Shown: positions 24,539-32,673 of the stretch, in pieces
Layout: the number at the start of each line of letters is the position of its first letter
Position numbering within the stretch: the stretch's first letter is position 1
Source: Leifsonia poae
Lineage (GTDB): Bacteria > Actinomycetota > Actinomycetes > Actinomycetales > Microbacteriaceae
Reading direction: 5' to 3'
Assembly (NCBI RefSeq): GCF_027921845.1
Contig: NZ_BSEN01000015.1
Coordinates: 62,001 to 126,000 of the forward strand
DNA: 64,000 bases
Position numbers and translations under genes: made by a program
Notes under the pieces: model-generated
The model's database searches: none
Told to the model about the DNA's origin: nothing
Seen by the model: the letters and a program-made list of their open reading frames with translations, nothing else

Positions 24539-24544
24539 TAAGCT
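24539..24544 (+). promoter_or_regulatory. -10 box of the deoR-deoC operon (leaderless type)
   Basis: TAAGCT, 6 nt before the GTG at 24551. Confidence 0.55.
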
Positions 24545-24550
24545 GGAAGC

Positions 24551-25561
24551 GTGGCCCTGAATGACAACGACGAGATCCTCGCCGTCAAAGCCGCGGAGCT
24601 CTATTACGAGGCCGGCAAGACGCAAGACGAGATCGGTCTCGCACTCAGCGTGAGCAGGTGGAAGGTCGGGCGGCTCCTCGTCGCCGCACGTGAGCACGGC
24701 TTCGTGCGCATCGAGATCGTGCACCCGAGCGCCCGCCGGTTCTCGCTCGAGCGCGAGCTGTGCGGCTTCTACGACCTCACCGACGCGGTGGTGGTCCCGT
24801 CGATCGACTCCGATTCCGATGTGCAGGCCCGGGTCGCTCAGGCGGCCGCCGACTACCTCACCACGCTCCGTCCCGTACCGCGCACGCTCGGCGTCAGCTG
24901 GGGCCGCACCCTGCACGCCGTCGCCGCGCGCCTGCGCCCCGGGTGGGCGGTCGGCGTCAACCCCGTGCAGATCAACGGCAGCGTCTCGAGCACCCGTCAG
25001 GCCACCGCCGCCGCCGACACCGCCGTGGTGATCGCGCGCAAGGCGCAGGGCACCGCGACCCTGCTGCCCAGCCCGGCGATCTTCGAGCAGGCCGCCACCC
25101 GGCGCGCCATCGAGGCCGACCGCTCGGTGCAGAGCGTGCTCGAACTCGCCCGCAACGCGTCCGCGTACCTCTTCAGCGCCGGCGTCGTCGACACGAGCTC
25201 CGTGCACGTCGACAGCGGCTACCTCACCCCGGATGACGTGCGCTCCCTCGCCGAGAAGGGCGCGGTCGGCGACGTGGTCGGCCGCTTCATCACCGAAGAC
25301 GGCCAGGTCGCCGACGAGGAGCTGAACAACCGCACGCTCGGCATCTCCCTCGACGAGCTCCGCGCGGCGCGCACGAGCATCGCCGTCATCGCCGGCCAGA
25401 CCAAGCACCGGGTCGCGCACGCCGTGGTGTCGAGCGGCCTGTGCACCGCTCTCATCACCGACGAGGCGACCGCCAACCATCTTCTCGGGCGCACCGAGCA
25501 GCAGACCACGGAGCTGCCGGACCTCGAGCAGCTCAGCCGACAGAACGAAGGAGTGTCGTGA
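24551..25561 (+). CDS. deoR: SorC/DeoR-type sugar-binding transcriptional regulator
   Basis: The 336-residue protein has an N-terminal helix-turn-helix (KAAELYYEAGKTQDEIGLAL, SRWKVGRLLVAAREHG) and a SorC-type effector domain binding phosphosugars (LGVSWGRTLHAVAARL). B. subtilis DeoR of this family responds to deoxyribose-5-phosphate, which suits the downstream deoC. Its TGA overlaps the deoC GTG (GTGA). It probably controls the operon through the palindrome at 24487-24522. The symbol rests on family and context. Confidence 0.88.
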   Translation: MALNDNDEILAVKAAELYYEAGKTQDEIGLALSVSRWKVGRLLVAAREHGFVRIEIVHPSARRFSLERELCGFYDLTDAVVVPSIDSDSDVQARVAQAAADYLTTLRPVPRTLGVSWGRTLHAVAARLRPGWAVGVNPVQINGSVSSTRQATAAADTAVVIARKAQGTATLLPSPAIFEQAATRRAIEADRSVQSVLELARNASAYLFSAGVVDTSSVHVDSGYLTPDDVRSLAEKGAVGDVVGRFITEDGQVADEELNNRTLGISLDELRAARTSIAVIAGQTKHRVAHAVVSSGLCTALITDEATANHLLGRTEQQTTELPDLEQLSRQNEGVS

Positions 25562-26583
25562 CCATCGAAACGACGACCCCGCCCGTGCGAACCCTCGCAC
25601 CGGCGGCCAGAGCAGTGGATGTGCTGGGGGGCGACCTCACGGAAGCCAGCCTGCGCCGCTACCTCAACGGCATCCCCGGAGTCGACGCCGTCGGCCTGGA
25701 GCAGCGCGCGGCCGGGCTCGGCACGCGCTCGATCAAGACGACCAGCAAGGCCTGGGCGCTCGACACGATCATCAGCCTGATCGACCTGACCACCCTCGAG
25801 GGTGCGGACACCCCCGGCAAGGTGCGTTCGCTCGTGGCCAAGGCCCTCACCCCGGATGCCGGCGACCCGTCGACCCCGCGGCCGGCGGCGGTGTGCGTCT
25901 ACGGCGACATGGTGCCGTACGCGGTCGAGGCCCTCGGCGCCGCCCACGCGGCGAAGACCCCGGGCGGCATCGCCGTCGCGGCCGTCGCGACCGCGTTCCC
26001 GAGCGGGCGGGCCTCCCTCGCCGTCAAGCTGGCCGACACGGCGGACGCGGTCGCGGCCGGTGCCGACGAGATCGACATGGTGATCGACCGCGGCGCGTTC
26101 CTCTCCGGCCGGTACGGACTCGTCTTCGACGAGATCGTCGCGGTCAAGGAGGCGTGCCGCCGTGCCGACGGCTCCTACGCTCACCTCAAGGTGATCCTCG
26201 AGACCGGGGAGCTGAACACGTACGACAACGTGCGCCGGGCATCCTGGCTCTCGATCCTCGCGGGCGGCGACTTCATCAAGACGTCGACCGGCAAGGTCTC
26301 GCCGGCTGCGACGCTCCCGGTGACGCTGAGCATGCTCGAGGTCGTGCGCGACTGGCACGCCCTCACCGGCGAGTACATCGGCGTCAAGCCGGCCGGCGGC
26401 ATCCGCTCGTCGAAAGACGCCATCAAGTACCTCGTGACCGTTGCCGAGGTGGCGGGCGAGCACTGGCTGCAGCCGCACCTCTTCCGGTTCGGCGCCTCGA
26501 GCCTGCTGAACGATGTGCTGCTGCAGCGCCAGAAGCTGGCGACCGGGCACTACTCCGGCGCAGATTACGTCACGATCGACTGA
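25558..26583 (+). CDS. deoC: Deoxyribose-phosphate aldolase
   Basis: DeoC splits 2-deoxyribose-5-phosphate into glyceraldehyde-3-phosphate and acetaldehyde by a Schiff-base mechanism. The 341-residue protein has IDLTTLEGADT, VAAVATAFPSG, EIDMVIDRGAFL and the catalytic lysine region GGDFIKTSTGKVSPAAT, then GVKPAGGIR. The N-terminal extension of about 50 residues matches the longer DeoC class. It is coupled to deoR and precedes two aldehyde dehydrogenases likely to handle its acetaldehyde. Confidence 0.95.
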   Translation: MTIETTTPPVRTLAPAARAVDVLGGDLTEASLRRYLNGIPGVDAVGLEQRAAGLGTRSIKTTSKAWALDTIISLIDLTTLEGADTPGKVRSLVAKALTPDAGDPSTPRPAAVCVYGDMVPYAVEALGAAHAAKTPGGIAVAAVATAFPSGRASLAVKLADTADAVAAGADEIDMVIDRGAFLSGRYGLVFDEIVAVKEACRRADGSYAHLKVILETGELNTYDNVRRASWLSILAGGDFIKTSTGKVSPAATLPVTLSMLEVVRDWHALTGEYIGVKPAGGIRSSKDAIKYLVTVAEVAGEHWLQPHLFRFGASSLLNDVLLQRQKLATGHYSGADYVTID

Positions 26584-26597
26584 ACGAAGGCAGAATC

Positions 26598-28097
26598 ATG
26601 AGTTTCCTCGAATACGCACCAGCGCCCGAGTCCCGGTCGATCCTGAACCTGCGCGACCAGTACGGCCTCTTCATCGACGGCGAGTTCGTCGACGGCAACG
26701 GCACCCCGTTCCAGACCATCTCGCCGGCCAGCGAGGAGCGCATCGCCACGATCGCCACCGCGAGCGCCGCCGACATCGACACCGCCGTCGCGGCCGCCCG
26801 CCGGTCGTACGACCGCGTCTGGTCGCGGATGAGCGGAAGCGACCGCGGCAAGTACCTGTTCCGCATCGCCCGTCTCGTCCAGGAGCGCGCGCGGGAGCTC
26901 GCGGTGGCCGAGAGCCTCGACAACGGCAAGCCGATCAAGGAGAGCCGCGACGTCGACGTCCCCCTGGTCGCCGCCTGGTTCTTCTACTACGCCGGATGGG
27001 CCGACAAGCTCGACCACGCCGGTATGGGTCCGGCGCCTCGCGCGCTCGGCGTCGCCGCCCAGGTCATCCCGTGGAACTTCCCGCTGCTGATGCTCGCCTG
27101 GAAGATCGCCCCCGCGCTCGCGGCCGGCAACACGGTCGTGCTGAAGCCGGCCGAGACCACCCCGCTGACGGCGCTGCTCTTCGCGGAGATCGTGCAGCAG
27201 GCCGACCTCCCCGCCGGCGTCGTGAACATCGTCACCGGCGCAGGTGAGACGGGTCGCGACCTGGTGAACCACCCGGATGTCAACAAGGTCGCCTTCACGG
27301 GATCGACGGCGGTCGGCCGCGAGATCGCGCGCTCGGTCGCCGGCACCGACAAGAAGCTCACTCTCGAGCTCGGCGGCAAGGCGGCGAACATCGTGTTCGA
27401 CGACGCGCCGATCGATCAGGCGATCGAGGGCATCGTCAACGGCATCTTCTTCAACCAGGGTCACGTGTGCTGCGCCGGCAGCCGGCTGCTCGTGCAGGAG
27501 TCGATCCACGAAGAGGTCGTCGACCGCCTCAAGACGCGGCTCTCGACGCTGCGTCTCGGCGACCCGCTCGACAAGAACACCGACATCGGCGCGATCAACA
27601 GCGCCGAGCAGCTGCAGCGCATCCGCGAGCTCTCCGACATCGGCGAGGCCGAGGGCGCCGACCGCTGGAGCCCCGAGTGCGAGATCCCGGAGCGCGGCTT
27701 CTGGTTCGCGCCGACCATCTTCGACAACGTGTCGACCAGTGACCGCATCGCCCGCGAGGAGATCTTCGGCCCCGTGCTGTCGGTCCTGACCTTCCGCACC
27801 CCGGCCGAGGCCATCGCGAAGGCGAACAACACGCCCTACGGCCTTTCGGCCGGCATCTGGAGCGACAAGGGCAGCCGCATCCTCGCCGTGGCCGACAAGC
27901 TGCGGGCCGGCGTCGTGTGGGCCAACACCTTCAACCGCTTCGACCCGGCCAGCCCGTTCGGCGGGTACAAGGAGTCGGGCTACGGCCGCGAAGGCGGCGT
28001 GCACGGGCTGGCGGCGTACCTGAAGCCCGGACGCACAGCTCAGGCCTCGCTGGCCGGCGTACCCACCACCACGACCCGCAAGGGAGCAAAGAAATGA
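26598..28097 (+). CDS. Aldehyde dehydrogenase (catalytically complete)
   Basis: The 499-residue NAD(P)-dependent enzyme shows VIPWNFPLLMLAWKIAPAL, the coenzyme site FTGSTAVGRE, the general-base Glu in LELGGKAANIVF and the nucleophilic Cys in GHVCCAGSRLLVQ, and ends with the AYLKPGR region. The ATG at 26598 follows CGAAGG and comes 15 bp after the deoC stop. Position in the deo operon suggests oxidation of acetaldehyde from DeoC to acetate. Its last codons overlap the next start (ATGA). Confidence 0.93.
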   Translation: MSFLEYAPAPESRSILNLRDQYGLFIDGEFVDGNGTPFQTISPASEERIATIATASAADIDTAVAAARRSYDRVWSRMSGSDRGKYLFRIARLVQERARELAVAESLDNGKPIKESRDVDVPLVAAWFFYYAGWADKLDHAGMGPAPRALGVAAQVIPWNFPLLMLAWKIAPALAAGNTVVLKPAETTPLTALLFAEIVQQADLPAGVVNIVTGAGETGRDLVNHPDVNKVAFTGSTAVGREIARSVAGTDKKLTLELGGKAANIVFDDAPIDQAIEGIVNGIFFNQGHVCCAGSRLLVQESIHEEVVDRLKTRLSTLRLGDPLDKNTDIGAINSAEQLQRIRELSDIGEAEGADRWSPECEIPERGFWFAPTIFDNVSTSDRIAREEIFGPVLSVLTFRTPAEAIAKANNTPYGLSAGIWSDKGSRILAVADKLRAGVVWANTFNRFDPASPFGGYKESGYGREGGVHGLAAYLKPGRTAQASLAGVPTTTTRKGAKK

Positions 28098-28954
28098 GCC
28101 GCCTGACCGTGCCGAAGACCTACAAGCTGTACATCGGCGGCAAGTTCCCGCGCAGCGAGTCGGGTCGTACCTACGAGGTCGTGTCGGCGAAGGGCGCCTT
28201 CCTCGCCAACGCGGCGAAGGCCTCCCGCAAGGACGCCCGCGACGCGGTCGTCGCCGCACGGTCGGCGCTCAGCGGGTGGGCCGGAGCGACGGCGTACAAC
28301 CGCGGGCAGGTGCTCTACCGCATCGCGGAGCTGCTCGAGGGCCGCCGTGCGCAGTTCGTCGACGAGATCGTGCAGGCAGAAGGCGTCTCCGTCGCGGCGG
28401 CCGGTGCGCAGGTCGACGAGGCGATCGACCGCTGGGTCTGGTACGCCGGCTGGGCCGACAAGTTCGCCCAGGTCGCGGGCAACGCGAACCCGGTGGCCGG
28501 ACCATACTTCAACATCTCGGTGCCCGAGCCGACGGGTGTGGTGGCCGTCATCGCTCCCCAGCGCGACAGCCTCCTCGGATTCGTCAGCGCGGTGGCGCCC
28601 GCCCTGGTCGCCGGCAACACGGTCGTCGTGGTCGCCAGCGAACGGTTCCCGCTGTCGGCGGTCAGCCTGAGCGAGGTGCTCGCCACCAGCGATGTCCCCG
28701 GCGGTGTCGTCAACATCCTCACCGGCTCACCGGCGGAGATCGCGCCGTGGCTCGCCTCGCACGCCGACGTCAATGCGCTCGACCTCGTCGGCGCGGGCGA
28801 CCTCGAGTGGGTCGATCTGCAGATCGCCGCCGCGGACACGCTCAAGCGCGTGCTTCAGCCCGAGAACGGCCCGGATGCGGCGGCGCCGTCGCTCGACCGG
28901 ATCGCGTTCTTCACCGAGACCAAGACGGTCTGGCACACCAAGTCGCTGATCTAG
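28094..28954 (+). CDS. Short aldehyde-dehydrogenase-like protein lacking the catalytic half
   Basis: The 286-residue protein aligns with the coenzyme-binding part of aldehyde dehydrogenases (YIGGKFPRSESGRTYEVVSA, VIAPQRDSLLGFVSAVAPAL, GGVVNILTGSPAEI). It stops before the region that would carry the catalytic Cys and the bridging domain, and FTGS is replaced by LVGAGDLEW. The frame is clean, with no trace of the missing half downstream, so it looks like an established short form. Start and stop overlap (ATGA) with the complete enzyme suggest a partner or regulatory subunit. Confidence 0.82.
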   Translation: MSRLTVPKTYKLYIGGKFPRSESGRTYEVVSAKGAFLANAAKASRKDARDAVVAARSALSGWAGATAYNRGQVLYRIAELLEGRRAQFVDEIVQAEGVSVAAAGAQVDEAIDRWVWYAGWADKFAQVAGNANPVAGPYFNISVPEPTGVVAVIAPQRDSLLGFVSAVAPALVAGNTVVVVASERFPLSAVSLSEVLATSDVPGGVVNILTGSPAEIAPWLASHADVNALDLVGAGDLEWVDLQIAAADTLKRVLQPENGPDAAAPSLDRIAFFTETKTVWHTKSLI

Positions 28955-29508
28955 CGGGTCGCCGCGTCCATCGCGGCCAGGAACGCGCGGTAGGTGCCGT
29001 CGACATCGCCGTCCGCGGCGTCGATGCGCACCGTGCCGGGCCGCTGGTCCACCACCCCGAGCATCCGCTCGTAGTACTCGCGGATGCTCGGGGTGCCGGG
29101 CGTGCTCTGCAGCGCGCTCGCATCGCGGTGCCGGTCGTCGGTGGGCGCGGCCGAGCGGCGTTCGAACCGGCGCTCGGCCTCGTCGGGGCCGGTCAGCAGC
29201 ACGACCTCGACGAACGGGCAGCCCACCTCGAGGCTGAGCGCCTCCAGTCGTTCGATGAAGTCGATTCGGGCGAGAAGCTGGGGGACCACCACGTCGTGCC
29301 CGGCGAGCAGGTGCGTGCGCGCCATCCCGATCGCGAGATCGCGGGCGTGCAGCCCGGCCTCGGTGGGGGAGCCGCGCCAGTGCCCGAGCAGTCCGCGCAC
29401 CACGTCGATGTCGAGCACCAGCGCGAGCGGATGCTCCTCGGCGTACCGTTCGGCGATGGTCGACTTGCCTGCCGACGGAGCGCCGTTGATCAGAGCGAGT
29501 GTTGCCAT
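28951..29508 (-). CDS. Small P-loop kinase/ATPase (chloramphenicol-phosphotransferase-like)
   Basis: The 185-residue protein begins MATLALINGAPSAGKSTIAE, a clear Walker A (GAPSAGKST, residues 9-17), with VLDIDVVRGLLGHW, a lid-like segment rich in Arg (ERRFERRSAA) and a C-terminal REYYERMLGVVDQRPG. It resembles the AAA_33/CPT-like small kinase group; the substrate is unknown and no toxin or resistance context is visible. A TAGACT -10 box ends 6 nt before the ATG. Its stop codon overlaps that of the convergent aldehyde-dehydrogenase-like gene (CTAG). Confidence 0.82.
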   Translation of the reverse strand: MATLALINGAPSAGKSTIAERYAEEHPLALVLDIDVVRGLLGHWRGSPTEAGLHARDLAIGMARTHLLAGHDVVVPQLLARIDFIERLEALSLEVGCPFVEVVLLTGPDEAERRFERRSAAPTDDRHRDASALQSTPGTPSIREYYERMLGVVDQRPGTVRIDAADGDVDGTYRAFLAAMDAATR

Positions 29509-29514
29509 TCCCGC

Positions 29515-29520
29515 AGTCTA
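29515..29520 (-). promoter_or_regulatory. -10 box of the small kinase gene (leaderless type)
   Basis: TAGACT on the minus strand, 6 nt before the ATG at 29508. Confidence 0.55.
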
Positions 29521-29599
29521 GAAGTGCACGGCAGCTGGGAACGACTGGCGCGTCCCCTTCTCGCGGGGGAGGATGGGGGGACAGACGAATGGAGGTGCG

Positions 29600-30178
29600 A
29601 TGTCGGATCATGGACCGACGGCCCTCGTCGGGGACAGTCTCATTCAAGGCGGGGACTGGCAGGCGTGGCTACCGGATGAGATCATCTACAACTTCGGAGT
29701 CGGGGGCGACACCACCGATGACGTGATCGCGCGGCTGTGGGATGTGATCAACGCGCGTCCGACGCTCGTGGCGCTGTTGATCGGAACGAACGACCTCGCC
29801 TGGCGGCGGTCGGTCGAGCACGTCGTGCGCAACATCGAGACCATCCTGGTGACGCTGCGCCGGGAGCTGCCGGAGGCGCACATCCTGGTGCAGTCGGTGC
29901 TGCCGCGCGGGCACGAGTTCGCCGACCAGATCCGCGACATCAACCGCCACCTCTGGCAGTTCGCGCCGACCGTGCACGCGCAGTGGCTCGACCTCTGGCC
30001 GGCGCTCGCGCTCGACGACGGCGAACTCAACCCGCGCTTCAGCGACGATCGCCTGCACCTCAACGTCGACGGCTACAAGGCGTGGCTCGATGAGCTGATC
30101 CCCGGACTGGAACGCGCCAGGGAGCTGCCGCCGAGCAGCCGTGCGATCCAGCTCCCCGACCTCGGGGGCACCTACTAG
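29600..30178 (+). CDS. SGNH/GDSL-type hydrolase
   Basis: The 192-residue protein has the SGNH blocks: LVGDSLIQGG (nucleophile Ser), FGVGGDTTDDV (Gly), LLIGTNDLAWR (Asn) and FSDDRLHLNVDGY (Asp-x-x-His). It is an esterase, lipase or acetylhydrolase of unknown substrate; no signal peptide is seen, so it is probably cytoplasmic. The ATG at 29600 follows GGAGG at 29591-29595. It stands alone between a divergent kinase gene and a convergent peptidase gene. Confidence 0.88.
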   Translation: MSDHGPTALVGDSLIQGGDWQAWLPDEIIYNFGVGGDTTDDVIARLWDVINARPTLVALLIGTNDLAWRRSVEHVVRNIETILVTLRRELPEAHILVQSVLPRGHEFADQIRDINRHLWQFAPTVHAQWLDLWPALALDDGELNPRFSDDRLHLNVDGYKAWLDELIPGLERARELPPSSRAIQLPDLGGTY

Positions 30179-30206
30179 TCGGAGCGCGACTGCGGAGAGC
30201 CCGCGC

Positions 30207-31574
30207 CTATCGCTGACGCAGCAGGGCGGCGTAGAAGCCGATCCCGCGCAGCCAGGTGCGCACGTGCATCCGCTCGTTGCGGGCGTGCAGCGTTCCCCGC
30301 TCGTCCCCGCTCATCTCGAACGGAGTGAAGCGGTAGACCGCGTCGCAGATCGCGGTGAAGTGCCGGCTGTCGCTGGCGCCGAGCATCACGTACGGCGTGA
30401 CAACGGCATCCGGATGCGCGGAGCCGATGCCCGCGGCCACCGCCGACCACTCCGGTCCGGTCGTGGGTGACACGGGCGACGGTTCGCTCGGGTCGATCGC
30501 CTCGATCGACACCAGGGGATCGCGTACGGCGCGGCGGATGTGCCGGATCGTCTCGGCCACGGAGGAGCCGACCGCGATGCGCACGTTGACGATCGCCTCC
30601 GCGCGCTCGGGGAGCGCGTTCGCCGCGAGGCTGCCGCTGAGCTGGGTCACGGCGGTGGTCGTGCGCACGATCGCGCGCGTCTCGTCGCTGACCCGGCCCA
30701 GCACCGCGACGAGTGCCGGCTTCAGCCGGCGGGCGCGGGTGAACACCGCGCGCAGGGGGCCGGTCGCGTGCGCGCCGAGCGTTTCGACCATCTGCAGGTT
30801 GGTCTCGCTGAGACGGGCGGGGAACGGCCGGGCGTTGAGCCGGGTGATCGCGCGGGCCAGCCGCACGGTGGCTGTGAGCTTCGGCGGCGTCGAGGCGTGG
30901 CCGCCGTTCTGCTCGACGCTCATCCGGATGCTCGTGATGCCCTTCTCGCTGACACCGACGACGGCGATCGGCTTCGCAACACCGGGGAAGATGCCCTCGA
31001 CCACCGCGCCGCCCTCGTCGACGACCAGGGCGGGTCGCACGCCGCGCTCGCGCAGCGCGGCGACGATGGCCTGCGCGCCGGAGCCGACCGTCTCCTCGTC
31101 GTGGCCGAAGCTCAGGTACACGTCGTGCTCCGGAGTGAATCCCTCGGCGACCAGGCCGTCGACCGCCTCCAGCACGGCCGCGAGGGCTCCCTTGTCGTCG
31201 AGCGTGCCGCGTCCCCAGAGAACCCGGCCGTCGACGCCGTCGTGGAGGTCACCGGTGAGGTCGGCCGCGAACGGGGGATGCTCCCAGCCGTCATCGGTCG
31301 CGGGGACGACGTCGTAGTGCGCCATGAGCACCGTCGGTGCGCCCGGGGTGCGGCCGGCCCAACGGTAGAGCATCGAACGGCCATGCAACTCGCGTTCGAG
31401 CGTGGCGTGCAACGCGGGGTAGAGCACGGGCAGGAGCGCGATGAAGCGGTCGAAGCTCTCCCAGTCGGTGGAGTCGACATCGTTGCGCGACATGGTCGGC
31501 ACGCGCAGCAGCGCGCGGAAGCGTTCGAGGGCCGCGTCGTCGTCGATCGCGGCGGAGGAGGGAGGGATCGGCAC
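30207..31574 (-). CDS. M20-family metallopeptidase/deacylase
   Basis: The 455-residue protein has the M20 zinc-site pattern: VLMAHYDVVPATDDGWEHPP, LWGRGTLDDKGALAAVLEAV and FGHDEETVGSGAQAIV, then a dimerisation domain (NGGHASTPPK). It is closest in style to the PM20D1/CPS-like carboxypeptidase branch, which hydrolyses peptides or N-acyl amino acids. No signal peptide is seen. The GTG start lies 4 bp beyond the end of the macrodomain gene, and both follow csoR, so it belongs to that operon. Confidence 0.87.
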   Translation of the reverse strand: MPIPPSSAAIDDDAALERFRALLRVPTMSRNDVDSTDWESFDRFIALLPVLYPALHATLERELHGRSMLYRWAGRTPGAPTVLMAHYDVVPATDDGWEHPPFAADLTGDLHDGVDGRVLWGRGTLDDKGALAAVLEAVDGLVAEGFTPEHDVYLSFGHDEETVGSGAQAIVAALRERGVRPALVVDEGGAVVEGIFPGVAKPIAVVGVSEKGITSIRMSVEQNGGHASTPPKLTATVRLARAITRLNARPFPARLSETNLQMVETLGAHATGPLRAVFTRARRLKPALVAVLGRVSDETRAIVRTTTAVTQLSGSLAANALPERAEAIVNVRIAVGSSVAETIRHIRRAVRDPLVSIEAIDPSEPSPVSPTTGPEWSAVAAGIGSAHPDAVVTPYVMLGASDSRHFTAICDAVYRFTPFEMSGDERGTLHARNERMHVRTWLRGIGFYAALLRQR

Positions 31575-31578
31575 CCGG

Positions 31579-32109
31579 CTATTCTCCGGCAGCCGAACGG
31601 AACGCCGCGTACGCCTCGTCGGAGAACAGGACGAATCGCACGGTCTCGACGGGACCGATCGATGCCGCGAGCACGGCGCGCACGGTGCTGACCGCCACGC
31701 GAGCGGCGTCGTCCATCGGCCACCCGTAGACGCCGGCGGAGATCGCGGGGAACGCCACGGTCGTGACGCCGAGCTCGCGGGCGACCCGCAGCGACGAGCG
31801 GTAGGCGTTCTGGAGAAGCTCGGTGCGGTCCTCGGTCGACGACCAGACGGGGCCGACGGTGTGGATGACCCATTCGGCCGGCAGGTCGCCCGCGGTGGTC
31901 GCGACGGCCTGTCCCGTCGGCAGACCGTCGGGCAGGGTCGTCGCTCTCAGTTCGCGGCACGCGTCGAGGATGGCAGGTCCGCCGCGGCGGTGGATGGCGC
32001 CGTCGACGCCGCCACCGCCCAGCAGGGAGCTGTTGGCCGCGTTGACGATCGCGTCGACGTGCTGCTCGGTGATGTCGCCGCGGACGATCTCGATGGGGTC
32101 GCTCATCAT
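31579..32109 (-). CDS. Macrodomain (ADP-ribose-binding) protein
   Basis: The 176-residue protein is a single macrodomain: IVRGDITEQHVDAIVNAANS, the ADP-ribose-binding NAANSSLLGGGGVDGAIH and PAISAGVYGWP. Such proteins deacetylate O-acetyl-ADP-ribose or remove ADP-ribose from macromolecules. The first of two ATGs (32109) overlaps the csoR stop by one base (TGATG), and the M20 gene follows 4 bp after its stop. Why it is tied to a copper-type regulator is not known. Confidence 0.92.
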   Translation of the reverse strand: MMSDPIEIVRGDITEQHVDAIVNAANSSLLGGGGVDGAIHRRGGPAILDACRELRATTLPDGLPTGQAVATTAGDLPAEWVIHTVGPVWSSTEDRTELLQNAYRSSLRVARELGVTTVAFPAISAGVYGWPMDDAARVAVSTVRAVLAASIGPVETVRFVLFSDEAYAAFRSAAGE

Positions 32110-32387
32110 CAGCCCCGGTTGTTCGAGAGCTCGTACACCTTGAGCAGTTCGAGGATCGCGTCGTCGCGCTGGCTGCCGCCCTCCTCGAACATCTCCGACA
32201 CGTGCGTCTTGAGATGGTTCTCGACGAGCAGCTTGTTGAGCGAGCCGAGGGACTTCTGGATGGCGAGGGACTGCGTGATGATGTCGACGCAGTAGTCCTC
32301 GTTCTCGATCATCTTCTCGAGGCCTCTCAGCTGGCCTTCGAGGATGCGCGTGCGGTGCATGGCGCGTTTCTTGATGTCTGCGATCAC
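32109..32387 (-). CDS. csoR: CsoR-family metal-sensing repressor
   Basis: The 92-residue all-helical protein matches the CsoR/RcnR/FrmR family (HRTRILEGQLRGLEKMIENE). Candidate metal ligands are Cys33, His58 and His62 (YCVDI, ENHLKTHV): the third position is His, where classical copper CsoR has Cys. GTG 32387 is chosen because a TATCCT -10 box ends 6 nt upstream; an ATG at 32414 would run into the operator. It is divergent from copZ-copA across a TACCCC-TAT-GGGGTA palindrome, so it most likely represses copper genes. Confidence 0.9.
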   Translation of the reverse strand: MIADIKKRAMHRTRILEGQLRGLEKMIENEDYCVDIITQSLAIQKSLGSLNKLLVENHLKTHVSEMFEEGGSQRDDAILELLKVYELSNNRG

Positions 32388-32393
32388 CCCTCC

Positions 32394-32399
32394 AGGATA
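32394..32399 (-). promoter_or_regulatory. -10 box of csoR (leaderless type)
   Basis: TATCCT on the minus strand, 6 nt before the GTG at 32387. The intervening GGAGGG abuts the start codon and is too close to serve as a normal ribosome-binding site. Confidence 0.5.
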
Positions 32400-32415
32400 A
32401 CCCGCCGATCCCATA

Positions 32416-32430
32416 TACCCCTATGGGGTA
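32416..32430. promoter_or_regulatory. CsoR operator between csoR and copZ
   Basis: TACCCCTATGGGGTA is a 6-3-6 palindrome of the kind bound by copper CsoR proteins. It lies in the -35/-10 spacer of the copZ promoter (-10 at 32436-32441) and upstream of the csoR -10, so binding would block both. Confidence 0.85.
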
Positions 32431-32435
32431 CGTGA

Positions 32436-32441
32436 TACGGT
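32436..32441 (+). promoter_or_regulatory. -10 box of copZ-copA (leaderless type)
   Basis: TACGGT, 7 nt before the ATG at 32449. It overlaps an in-frame GTG at 32440 and so argues against that start. Confidence 0.5.
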
Positions 32442-32448
32442 GGACGAT

Positions 32449-32673
32449 ATGGAAACCAGCTACGACATCCAGGGCATGACCTGCGCTCACTGCGCACGTT
32501 CCGTCAGCGAGGAGCTCTCCGCGATCGACGGCGTCACCTCGGTGGCGGTCGACGTCGCTGCCGGCACCGCGACCGTGGCCAGCGCGTCCATCCTCGACGA
32601 GAACGCCGTGCGTGCGGCGATCGAGGAGGCGGGCTACGTGCTCGCCCGTCCCGGACTGCTCCCTCTCCTGTGA
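32449..32673 (+). CDS. copZ: Copper chaperone (heavy-metal-associated domain protein)
   Basis: The 74-residue protein is one HMA ferredoxin-like domain with the metal-binding GMTCAHCARSV and the typical IDGVTSVAVDVAAGTATV and IEEAGYV segments. CopZ carries Cu(I) to the CopA ATPase. The start is set at ATG 32449 because the -10 box TACGGT ends 7 nt before it. Its TGA overlaps the copA GTG (GTGA). Confidence 0.92.
   Translation: METSYDIQGMTCAHCARSVSEELSAIDGVTSVAVDVAAGTATVASASILDENAVRAAIEEAGYVLARPGLLPLL

Noticed and set aside
28951-29508. Chloramphenicol resistance phosphotransferase or zeta toxin
   Set aside because: Only the general P-loop fold is shared. No antitoxin gene adjoins it and no substrate-specific residues can be claimed.
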